A stretch of DNA of 48,642 bases from Methylocystis sp. Its GTDB lineage: Bacteria; Pseudomonadota; Alphaproteobacteria; Rhizobiales; Beijerinckiaceae. The stretch is from NCBI GenBank assembly GCA_024506175.1, contig JAMBEQ010000138.1, positions 1 to 48,642 of the forward strand. The letters run 5' to 3'. This document shows positions 25,027 through 32,325 of the stretch, piece after piece. The notes below the pieces were generated by a model, which was not told the DNA's origin, made no database searches, and worked only from the letters and a program-made list of their open reading frames with translations. Within the stretch, counting starts at the first letter, position 1; each line of letters begins with the position of its first letter. The translations under genes and the position numbers were made by a program.

Positions 25027-25066
25027 AAAAGGCGTCGCCAAAACCGGCGACGCCTCTTTTTTCTTT
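25027..25066. terminator. Bidirectional rho-independent terminator
   Basis: GGCGTCGCC (25031-25039) pairs with GGCGACGCC (25046-25054) around AAAACC. On the plus strand it is followed by TCTTTTTTCTTT; on the minus strand by TTTTCTTTTT. It would end both the FliO-like gene (stop 25022) and the convergent dksA (stop 25087). Confidence 0.92.
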
Positions 25067-25086
25067 GTTAGAAAGGCCGGGACGCG

Positions 25087-25503
25087 TCAGTCGTCTCGAT
25101 AGACCTTCTCGCGCCTCTCATGGCGTTCCTGCGCTTCGATCGAGAGAGTCGCGATCGGCCGCGCGTCGAGCCGCTTCAGCGAAATGGGCTCTCCCGTCTC
25201 CTCGCAATAACCGTATGTGCCGTCATCGAGGCGCCCGAGCGCCGCGTCTATCTTGGCGATCAACTTTCTCTGACGATCCCGGGCGCGAAGCTCGATGGCG
25301 CGGTCGGTTTCGGAAGACGCGCGGTCGGCCAGATCAGGGTGATTTTCATTTTCGTTTTGAAGCGCCGCCAATGTTTCTCGGCTTTCCTGGAGAATATCTT
25401 CTTTCCAGGCTGACAATTTCCGACGAAAATACTCGCGCTGCCTTTCGCACATGAAAGGCTCGTCGTCAGACGGTTTATAGGTTTCGTCCAGTTCAACCGT
25501 CAT
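25087..25503 (-). CDS. dksA: RNA polymerase-binding transcription factor DksA, single-cysteine form
   Basis: 138 residues from ATG 25503, supported by GGGGGA nine bases upstream; two earlier in-frame ATGs have no usable ribosome site. DksA enters the secondary channel of RNA polymerase and, with ppGpp, resets transcription on starvation. The coiled coil carries the tip motif DLADRA (D57, D60, A62). The zinc-finger region YGYCEETGEPISLKRLDARP keeps only the first of four cysteines (C100; T103, S121 and A124 replace the others), as in other alphaproteobacterial DksA proteins. A bidirectional terminator follows. Confidence 0.93.
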   Translation of the reverse strand: MTVELDETYKPSDDEPFMCERQREYFRRKLSAWKEDILQESRETLAALQNENENHPDLADRASSETDRAIELRARDRQRKLIAKIDAALGRLDDGTYGYCEETGEPISLKRLDARPIATLSIEAQERHERREKVYRDD

Positions 25504-25626
25504 GGTCGCCATCCCCCGTTGGACCATAGGCGGCGCCTATATAGACGTCCGCCGCAAGACTTACAATCGGACTGTCGTCGCGCAGCGACGCCCGAAACGC
25601 TCCGCTGGGAGCGGCGTCGGATACTA

Positions 25627-26837
25627 TCAAGCCATCGCCTTACGCAGATTTTCATCGACCTTGTCCAGGAATCCGGTCGTCGACAGCCAGTTCTGATGAG
25701 GGCCGATGAGGAGCGCAAGGTCCTTGGTCATGAAGCCGGCCTCGACCGTCTTTATGCAAACCTCTTCGAGCGTCCTGGCGAAACGCGCGAGCTCCTCATT
25801 GCCATCGAGCTTGGCGCGATGGGCGAGGCCGCGCGTCCAGGCAAAAATAGAAGCGATCGAATTGGTGGAGGTCTCGTGGCCCTTCTGGTGCTCGCGATAA
25901 TGGCGCGTCACCGTGCCATGGGCCGCTTCCGCCTCGACGGTCTTGCCGTCGGGGGTCATCAGCACGCTGGTCATGAGGCCGAGCGACCCGAAACCCTGCG
26001 CGACGATATCCGACTGCACGTCGCCGTCGTAATTCTTGCAGGCCCAAATATAGCCGCCGGCCCATTTGAGCGCCGACGCCACCATATCGTCGATGAGCCG
26101 GTGCTCGTACCAAAGCCCCAACGCCTCGAACTGCGACCTGAATTCCTTGTCGTAAATTTCCTGGAAGATGTCCTTGAAGCGGCCGTCATAGGCCTTGAGG
26201 ACGGTGTTCTTCGTCGAAAGATAGACCGGATATTTGCGTTGGAGGCCGTAGTTCAACGAGGCGCGCGCGAATTCGAGGATCGAGCCGTCGAGGTTGTACA
26301 TCGACATGGCGACGCCGGCGCCCGGGAACTTGAAGACTTCCTTCTCGATGACCTGCCCGTCTTCGCCCTCGAATTTGATGGTAAGCCGGCCCTTTCCCGG
26401 GACCTTGAAATCGGTGGCGCGGTACTGGTCGCCAAAGGCATGGCGCCCGACGACGATGGGCTGCGTCCAATGCGGCACCAGGCGCGGAACATTTTTACAG
26501 ATGATCGGCTCACGGAAAATGACGCCGCCGAGAATATTGCGGATCGTGCCGTTCGGCGACTTCCACATCTCCTTGAGGCCGAACTCCTTCACGCGCGCTT
26601 CGTCGGGGGTGATCGTAGCGCATTTCACGCCGACGCCGTATTGCTTGATCGCATTGGCCGCCTCGATCGTCACCTGATCATCGGTTGCGTCGCGGTTTGT
26701 ATCGAGAGATCGTAGTAGAGAAGGTCAATATCGAGGTAAGGCCGAATCAGCTTGTCCTTGATGAAGGCCCAAATAATGCGGGTCATTTCGTCGCCGTCGA
26801 GCTCGACGACAGGATTGGCCACCTTTATCTTCTGCAT
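25627..26837 (-). pseudogene. icd: NADP-dependent isocitrate dehydrogenase, with a one-base frameshift near the N-terminus
   Basis: The C-terminal 348 residues (frame ending 25627) are a normal dimeric eukaryotic-type [36 protein letters not shown] (substrate phosphate loop) and [15 protein letters not shown]. The N-terminus, [20 protein letters not shown] then [19 protein letters not shown], is in another frame from ATG 26837 (GAGGA upstream) and stops at about 26670. Adding one A to the minus-strand AAA at 26696-26698 restores [17 protein letters not shown] and a protein of about 403 residues, the normal size. The enzyme makes 2-oxoglutarate and NADPH in the TCA cycle. Loss would be costly, so a sequencing error is a serious possibility. 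Confidence 0.9.
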
Positions 26838-27147
26838 CTCTATCGATCCTCAAGCTGCGCGCGCCTTATAACCCCACGCCAGCGCATGGGAAAGCGGCGC
26901 CGGGGCAGTGCGTCGGCGAAGCGCACATGAAACCGACCGCTACGCCGCACCGCACTGCACTGGGTCGCCTGGATGCTTCTGTTCCGAGCGCGCCTGCAGC
27001 AAAGTCCAAGCACCCTCGGCGCCAGTTCGCCTTTCCATGGCTGCGATTCGATCGCGCCGTTTCCGGTTCTCGAGGCTTTCCGGCGCCGGCCCGAATTCTT
27101 CCCTCTTCCCCCGCGCGCCGCTTCCGCCTAATTAGCGGTTTCTTTAC
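26838..27147. other. Intergenic region between divergent icd and trmJ, no gene seen
   Basis: This 310-base stretch should hold both divergent promoters. It contains GC-driven open frames without ribosome sites or family resemblance, and a small AT-rich patch near 27125-27145 (CTAATTAGCGGTTTCTTTAC) just ahead of trmJ that could be part of its promoter. No operator, riboswitch or repeat was recognised. Confidence 0.4.
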
Positions 27148-27996
27148 ATGAGGAAGCAGCAATTGGTCGGAGCGGGGACGGATCACAGCAAGCCGGCGCT
27201 GACGGGCGGGCCCGCCATCATATTGGTGCGCCCCCAGCTCGCGGTGAACATTGGCATGTGCGCCCGCGCCATGGCCAACTTCGGCCTCTCAGACCTGCGG
27301 CTCGTCTCCCCGCGCGAGGGCTGGCCGCGCACCGGCGCCTATCGCAAGGGCGCCTACGCTGCAGCGGCCGGAGCGACGCATCTGCTCGAAAGCGCGAAGC
27401 TTTACGACTCGACGCGTGAAGCCATCGCGGATCTCAGTTTCGTCTATGCCGCGACCGCGCGCGGGCGCGGGCAGATGAAGCCCGTGCTGCCCCCCGCCCA
27501 GGCGCTCGCCGACACGGCCGCCCGAGTCGCGGCCGGCGAGAAGCATGGAGTGCTCTTCGGCCCGGAGCGGACGGGTCTCGACAATGACGACGTTGCGCTT
27601 GCCGACGCCATACTGACCTTTCCGGTCAACCCGGCTTACGCCTCGCTCAACCTCGCGCAATCCGTCCTGCTCGTGGGCTACGAATGGTTCCGCGCCGCCC
27701 ATGGCGACGCCCTGCCCTATGAGGTCGAACAACGCTCGCCGCCCGCGACGCGCGAGATGACCCTGGCCTTCTTCGATTTCCTGGAAGAAGAGCTCGACAA
27801 GCGCGGATTCTTCCGCCCGCTGGACAAGAAACCCGTCATGTCGCGAAACTTGCGCAATATGTTCCACCGCATGGGCCTGACCCAGCAGGATGTGCGCACG
27901 CTCTGGGGCATGGTGGTGCGGCTTGTCGAAGGGCCCAGGCGCGATCCAAAGAAGGCGTGGCGGCGCAAGAAAATCGAAGCCGCCGAGATCGAGTGA
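27148..27996 (+). CDS. trmJ: tRNA/rRNA 2'-O-methyltransferase, TrmJ-like (SpoU/TrmH family)
   Basis: 282 residues. PAIILVRPQLAVNIGMCARAM (about 21-41) with NFGLSDLRLVSPREGWP is the opening of the SPOUT methyltransferase fold. EKHGVLFGPERTGLDNDDVA is motif 2 with the SAM-binding knot, and FPVNPAYASLNLAQSVLLVGYEW is motif 3. The C-terminal extension, FFRPLDKKPVMSRNLRNMFHRMGL, is typical of TrmJ, which methylates nucleotide 32 in tRNA. The exact RNA target is inferred. It is divergent from icd. Confidence 0.9.
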   Translation: MRKQQLVGAGTDHSKPALTGGPAIILVRPQLAVNIGMCARAMANFGLSDLRLVSPREGWPRTGAYRKGAYAAAAGATHLLESAKLYDSTREAIADLSFVYAATARGRGQMKPVLPPAQALADTAARVAAGEKHGVLFGPERTGLDNDDVALADAILTFPVNPAYASLNLAQSVLLVGYEWFRAAHGDALPYEVEQRSPPATREMTLAFFDFLEEELDKRGFFRPLDKKPVMSRNLRNMFHRMGLTQQDVRTLWGMVVRLVEGPRRDPKKAWRRKKIEAAEIE

Positions 27997-28041
27997 ATCT
28001 GCCTGAGAATCTCGCCCTCCATTGGCGGGAACCCGGCGCAT

Positions 28042-28635
28042 TCATAATTGAATGTTCTCGTCGAAGATTTCCAACGGCAGAAGCCTGGTAAACTGCACCG
28101 CAAAACCATCCGGCGTTTGGCGGACGACGGTCGCTTTAGTATTCCTCCCGAGCACGAGCTTCGTTTTGTTTTCCAACTTCACGGCGGACCGGATCGCCGC
28201 GCCGGTGCGTGAGATGTTTTGGATTTCGCATGGGAACGCGACATTGCCGAGCATGATCATCGAAGCTGGGCGACTCGGCACGATGCGATCGTACTCTCGG
28301 AAAAGGGAGCCACGGTGGGAAAGCGAAGCAATCTGCGCTGCTATGCGTTTGCGCCTGCTGGCGCTCGCTTCGAAAGCGATCGCAAACTCGCGTTCAGCCG
28401 AGCCGATCGCCATCCCCTCGAAACGGCCAAACGTCTGCAGATAGAGTACGATCCAGACGCCTGTCTCGGGCGCGTGCGGGCCTTCCACCGATATGGCGTG
28501 CGTGGATATGTGATTGGCGCGGCAAGAATACTCCCGCCGATCCGGCAGCATGAATCGCCCTTCCAGGTCGATCCGCAGGGAGGGATTGTCTTCATCCCCT
28601 CGAGGGCCAAAAAAAATTGATTCCTGCGCTATCAT
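28042..28635 (-). CDS. Tandem PilZ-domain protein (copy 1)
   Basis: About 197 residues from ATG 28635 (an ATG at 28671 adds 12). The N-terminal half, GRFMLPDRREYSCRANHIS, is a degenerate PilZ domain followed by a helical linker (ASRRKRIAAQI). The C-terminal PilZ domain has the c-di-GMP motifs REYDR (RxxxR) and NISRTG ([D/N]xSxxG), separated by the expected distance, so binding is plausible. Residues from LGNVAFPCEI onward are closely similar to the next gene upstream, showing a tandem duplication. Such proteins transmit c-di-GMP signals to motility, polysaccharide or adhesion systems; the target here is unknown. Confidence 0.87.
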   Translation of the reverse strand: MIAQESIFFGPRGDEDNPSLRIDLEGRFMLPDRREYSCRANHISTHAISVEGPHAPETGVWIVLYLQTFGRFEGMAIGSAEREFAIAFEASASRRKRIAAQIASLSHRGSLFREYDRIVPSRPASMIMLGNVAFPCEIQNISRTGAAIRSAVKLENKTKLVLGRNTKATVVRQTPDGFAVQFTRLLPLEIFDENIQL

Positions 28636-28804
28636 CGGTCGCCTACATGCGCTCTGATTCAGCCATGACATCGGCTGAGTGCCAAAAAAGCAAATAATTT
28701 AAAGGGATATGGTCCCTGATGCTTGATCTGATCACAAAGAAGTGAACAAGGTCTTAGGTCGTTCGAAACTACAGATCAGCACGTTTCACCGAACCTGATC
28801 TTTT

Positions 28805-29386
28805 CTACAATTCAAGCTCGCCCTCGACTATTTCAAAAGGAAGCAGCGCCGCGAATTGCACCGCAAAACCATCCTCCATTTGACGCACGACCGTCGCTTT
28901 AGTCTTCCTTCCGAGCAGCAGCTTCGTCCTGTTTTGCAGCTTCACGACCGACCGGATCGCCGCGCCGCTGCGCGAGATATTCTTAATTTCGCACGGGAAA
29001 CTGATATTGCCGACCCTAACCGTCGAAGCCGGGCAGCTTGGCGCGACTCGCGGATGCTCACGGAAGTCTGGGCCAGGCTTGCCGGAGAGTTCGTCGTCGA
29101 TCCTCTGCGCGATGGAGGTCAGAGCGGCGCCCAGCGTCGGGGGGCAGCGTTCGGCGGAGCCGCCCAGGCGGGCGAGGTCGGATGCGACACAGGCGAAAAA
29201 GAGGGGCATGGAATTCGGAGCGAAAACGCGAATACTTATATTGCCATTGGCTAGGTGTTCGCCGCCGGCGATCAGAAGGAGATCCATATTGTCGTAAATT
29301 TCATCGAGCTTTTCATGCAAATTGATTGGAGCGCCCACTGTCCGCCTTCCTGAATTTTTCTTTTCCAATTCATCTCGCAGGGACAT
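28805..29386 (-). CDS. PilZ-domain protein (copy 2)
   Basis: 193 residues. The C-terminal PilZ domain keeps REHPR (RxxxR) and NISRSG ([D/N]xSxxG), and the stretch VGNISFPCEIKNISRSGAAI differs only slightly from copy 1. The N-terminal half differs from copy 1: LHEKLDEIYDNMDLLLIAGG and a helical region GAALTSIAQRIDDEL, and it does not look like PilZ, so the two copies share the output-binding module but not the front domain. It is read towards copy 1 with about 170 bases between. The surrounding DNA is less GC-rich than average, suggesting an accessory patch. Confidence 0.85.
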   Translation of the reverse strand: MSLRDELEKKNSGRRTVGAPINLHEKLDEIYDNMDLLLIAGGEHLANGNISIRVFAPNSMPLFFACVASDLARLGGSAERCPPTLGAALTSIAQRIDDELSGKPGPDFREHPRVAPSCPASTVRVGNISFPCEIKNISRSGAAIRSVVKLQNRTKLLLGRKTKATVVRQMEDGFAVQFAALLPFEIVEGELEL

Positions 29387-29504
29387 GAATAATGAAAAAA
29401 GAAATCAAAGCAATCGCGCCAATGCGTTAGACTGTGGATTATTACTGACAAGCTCAAGGCGAAGGCGCTATTTCGCCAGGTCCACACGCATTAGACTGCA
29501 ACTA

Positions 29505-29560
29505 ACAGGCAGGGAACGCGACATCGCCGAGCCTTCCAGCCGCTTCTCGGCGCACGCTTT
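29505..29560 (-). pseudogene. Remnant of a third PilZ copy
   Basis: Bases 29512-29532 match copy 1 at 28232-28252 in 20 of 21 positions (GGGAACGCGACAT[C/T]GCCGAGC). On the minus strand in the matching frame this reads RLGDVAFPAC followed at once by a TAG, against LGNVAFPC in copy 1. The match fades on both sides. It lies immediately upstream of copy 2 in the same orientation, so it is best explained as a decayed tandem duplicate. Confidence 0.45.
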
Positions 29561-29567
29561 TATCCCA

Positions 29568-29966
29568 TCAGTGAAACGAGGGGCTCGGGCCCCGCGGCCG
29601 CGCCGGCTTCGGCGCGGCGAGCGGGCTCGCCTGGTGATACAACAGGCGCCATGCGCCGTCGATGCTGCGAAACCAATTGGTCGCGAGCAGCAAGGAGCCG
29701 CCGACCTCCTCGACGCAAAAGACCCTGCCGTCGACGCCCTCGATCAAAACCCGCTCTTCCCGCGTCGTCAGGTCTTGCTGCGAAGGGTTGCGGAAAATGT
29801 CGCGGTACGAGCCGAGCACGGGCGCTCGGCCGATGAGCGCCGGCCAGCCAGGATGCACGCAGGTGACGCCCTCCTGCGCCCAGATCGCCTCCATCGCCGC
29901 AAGGTCGCGGGCCACAAAGGCGCGATAGTAGGCGGCGTTGGCGGCAATGAGCGAGTCGTCGTCCAT
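29568..29966 (-). CDS. NTF2-like / SnoaL-fold protein
   Basis: 132 residues from ATG 29966. NAAYYRAFVARDLAAMEAIW with CVHPGWPALIGRAPVLGSY is the usual first half of SnoaL-like cone-fold proteins, and SLLLATNWFRSIDGAWRLLYH the closing beta strands (the last with the W-R-L-x-x-H pattern). The tail PKPARPRGPSPS is low complexity. Members include small isomerases, hydrolases and binding proteins; the sequence does not identify an activity. It is divergent from nfuA with about 175 bases between starts. Confidence 0.82.
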   Translation of the reverse strand: MDDDSLIAANAAYYRAFVARDLAAMEAIWAQEGVTCVHPGWPALIGRAPVLGSYRDIFRNPSQQDLTTREERVLIEGVDGRVFCVEEVGGSLLLATNWFRSIDGAWRLLYHQASPLAAPKPARPRGPSPSFH

Positions 29967-30140
29967 GCGGCAAGGTTGGGGGATTTGGCGGCGCATGGCA
30001 ATATGCGCCCTCACGGCTTTCGGCAAAACGTCTCGGCCCCCAAGTAATGGCGTGGAAATCGCCGTATATCGCGACGAACCGGAAACCGTGCTAAAGCTTA
30101 CGCCAATTCCCCGGCCTTGAACCGGGCGCAGGAGGCCGCA

Positions 30141-30701
30141 ATGTTCATCCAAACTGAAGCCACCCCCAATCCCGCCACGCTGAAATTTCTCCCCGGCCAG
30201 AAGGTGCTCGGCCAGGGCGCCATGGAGTTTCGCTCACGCGAGGCGGCCGCGAACGCGCCGCTGGCGCAGGCGCTGCTGGAAATCGACGGCGTCGAGGCGG
30301 TGATGTATGGCGGCGATTTCGTATCCGTCACAAAGAACGAGACGGACTGGGCGCATCTCACGCCCGCCATCCTCGGCACGATCATGGAGCATTTCGCCTC
30401 CGGCGCGCCGCTCTTCACCGAGGGCGGCTCGGCCGCGGCCGACCATGGCGGCGAGTTCTATGATCCGGCCGACGCCGAGACCGTCGCGACCATCAAGGAG
30501 CTGATCGAGACCCGCGTGCGCCCAGCCGTGGCCGGCGACGGCGGCGACATCGTCTTCCGCGGCTTTCGCGACGGCGTTGTCTATCTCGGCATGAAAGGGG
30601 CCTGCTCGGGTTGCCCCTCCTCCACTGCGACGCTCAGGAACGGCATCGAAAATCTGCTGCGCCATTTCGTGCCGCAGGTGAAGTCGGTGGAGCCGGCGTA
30701 G
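30141..30701 (+). CDS. NfuA-type Fe-S cluster carrier (NifU C-terminal family)
   Basis: 186 residues from ATG 30141, with a strong ribosome site (GCAGGAGGCCGCA). The N-terminal Nfu_N domain begins MFIQTEATPNPATLKFLPGQ. The C-terminal NifU-like domain (about 105-180) contains GDGGDIVFRGFRDGVVYLGM and the cluster-binding CSGC (KGACSGCPSSTATL). The protein delivers 4Fe-4S clusters to client enzymes such as MiaB, which is encoded 1.6 kb downstream. It heads the plus-strand series leading into tsaB, with 63 bases between. Confidence 0.95.
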   Translation: MFIQTEATPNPATLKFLPGQKVLGQGAMEFRSREAAANAPLAQALLEIDGVEAVMYGGDFVSVTKNETDWAHLTPAILGTIMEHFASGAPLFTEGGSAAADHGGEFYDPADAETVATIKELIETRVRPAVAGDGGDIVFRGFRDGVVYLGMKGACSGCPSSTATLRNGIENLLRHFVPQVKSVEPA

Positions 30702-30764
30702 GCCGGCGCGGGATTCGCACGCGCCTTTGTTGATCGCGACCGCAAAAGGGTCATAATCCCCGTC

Positions 30765-31565
30765 ATGCGAATCCTTGCGATCGACACCGCCCTCCCCGCC
30801 GTTTCAGCCTGCGTGCTCGACCACGACGCGGCGCAACCCATTGCTTCCGAGACCATCGCCATGGAGCGTGGCCACGCGGAGGCGATCATGCCGCTCATTG
30901 AGCGGGTCATGGCCAAAGTGGAGGGCGGCTTCTCGACCATCGACCGCGTCGCCGTCGCCGTGGGGCCCGGCTCCTTCACCGGCATCCGAATCGGTCTGGC
31001 CGCGGGCCAGGCCATTGCGCTCGCCTGCAAGGCCGAGGTCGTTGGCGTCTCGACGCTTGCGGCGCTGGCTGCGCCCCTCATTCTGGATGCCGCCGATAGC
31101 GTGGTCGCCGCGGCGATCGACGCGCGACATGGCAAGGTCTTTGCCGCGGCCTTCGGGCCGGACGGCCGCGCCCTGCTGACGCCGCGTCGCGCCGGGGCGC
31201 ATGAAGCGCTGCGCGCGCTCGGCGACGGCCCGCTGCTCTTGATCGGCTCAGGGGCCAGCATGCTCGCCATGGAAGCGCGCGCGCGCAACATGGCGGTGAA
31301 AATCGTCAGCGAACAGGCCTCGCCCGACATCGAGTTCGTGGCCCGTCTCGGCCTCGCCGCCAAGCCTGAAACTGCGCCTGCAAAGCCCCTTTATCTGAAA
31401 GAGCCTGACGTAACGATTTCCGGCAAGCAGCAGGAGGCCGCGCCCGCCCAGGCGGACGCCGCGGAGCCGCCGATCGCCCCGGCTGACAGCGGAACGGCGC
31501 CGGCCGCGCCGGAAAACGGCTCGGAAAAAATAGAAAAGCTCGCCACCGCGACCGCGCAGGCCTAG
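30765..31565 (+). CDS. tsaB: tRNA threonylcarbamoyladenosine biosynthesis protein TsaB
   Basis: 266 residues. With TsaD and TsaE it forms the complex that makes t6A37 in ANN-decoding tRNAs; TsaB is the inactive ASKHA-fold partner. MRILAIDTALPAVSACVLD, then VAVGPGSFTGIRIGLAAGQA and ALACKAEVVGVSTLAALA are the family's signature segments. The last 45 or so residues are rich in Ala, Pro and Glu, an extension beyond the usual length that is probably disordered. rimI follows nine bases after the stop, the common tsaB-rimI pairing. Confidence 0.95.
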   Translation: MRILAIDTALPAVSACVLDHDAAQPIASETIAMERGHAEAIMPLIERVMAKVEGGFSTIDRVAVAVGPGSFTGIRIGLAAGQAIALACKAEVVGVSTLAALAAPLILDAADSVVAAAIDARHGKVFAAAFGPDGRALLTPRRAGAHEALRALGDGPLLLIGSGASMLAMEARARNMAVKIVSEQASPDIEFVARLGLAAKPETAPAKPLYLKEPDVTISGKQQEAAPAQADAAEPPIAPADSGTAPAAPENGSEKIEKLATATAQA

Positions 31566-31574
31566 AATCCCCAC

Positions 31575-32063
31575 ATGAGCCTGATTGCTTCTTTTTTCGC
31601 CAAGCCCACTTTTGTCGTTAGACCAATTGGCGCCGAGCGCGCGGAGGAATGCGAGGCGCTTCACGGCGCCTCATTCGCCTTCGGCTGGTCCAAAATCGAC
31701 TTCGAAAGCTATCTCACCGACCCGAACGTCATCGCCGACGGCGCCGTGACCGAAGGCGTCAGAAGCAAGCTCGGCGGCTTTATCCTCTCCCGCCTGCTGC
31801 CGCCGGACGCCGAAGTGCTGACCTTCGCCGTCGACCCCTTGCGCCGCGGCGGCGGGCTCGGCCGCATGATTCTCTACAAACACCTCGAGAATCTGGAGCG
31901 CGGCGGGGCGCGTCTCGTGTTCCTCGAGGTCGCCGACGACAACGAGGCGGCGCTGAAGCTCTATTATCGCTTCGGCTTCAAGGAAATCGGCCGGCGCGAG
32001 AACTATTACCTGCGCGCCGACGGGACAAAGCGCGCGGCGGTGAATCTAAGGTTGGAGATGTGA
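31575..32063 (+). CDS. rimI: Ribosomal protein S18-alanine N-acetyltransferase
   Basis: 162 residues, GNAT fold. AEECEALHGASFAFGWSKIDFESYL is the RimI-type N-terminal region, and VDPLRRGGGLGRMILYKHLE holds motif A (RRGGGLG) that binds acetyl-CoA. FLEVADDNEAALKLYYRFGFKEIGRRENYY is the conserved C-terminal block with the general-acid Tyr. RimI acetylates the N-terminal Ala of S18. Placement after tsaB is standard. The substrate is inferred from orthology. A VapC remnant begins immediately after its stop and in the same frame. Confidence 0.93.
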   Translation: MSLIASFFAKPTFVVRPIGAERAEECEALHGASFAFGWSKIDFESYLTDPNVIADGAVTEGVRSKLGGFILSRLLPPDAEVLTFAVDPLRRGGGLGRMILYKHLENLERGGARLVFLEVADDNEAALKLYYRFGFKEIGRRENYYLRADGTKRAAVNLRLEM

Positions 32064-32066
32064 GCA

Positions 32067-32300
32067 TTGCCAGTGCTGGCCGAACATGCGCTCGCCCTGG
32101 AGGCGCTGCCTGCGCTACAGAAGGACCCGTTCGATCGCCTTCTTGTTGCGCAAGCGATCGTCGAAGGGTTTATCCTGCTGACTGCCGACGAGAGGCTGGC
32201 TCGTTATCCGGGCCCATGCGCGCGATTTGACGTTGCGATCGCGCTTGGCTGTGAGCGCCGCGAATATTCGAGTCGGCGCGCTCTGCAAAAGCGCCTATAA
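32067..32300 (+). pseudogene. VapC-type PIN-domain toxin, C-terminal remnant
   Basis: The 77-codon frame from TTG 32067 reads EHALALEALPALQKDPFDRL, then LLVAQAIVEGFILLTADERL and ARYPGP. This matches the second half of VapC toxins, including the PIN-domain DPFDRLL and TAD acidic residues. The first half, with the initial catalytic Asp and middle Glu, is missing, and the frame begins three bases after the rimI stop. No VapB antitoxin gene is present. It is therefore a decayed fragment, not an active toxin. The final 25 residues do not resemble the family. Confidence 0.8.
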
Positions 32301-32325
32301 TCCGACAAAAGGAGTCGCATGATCC

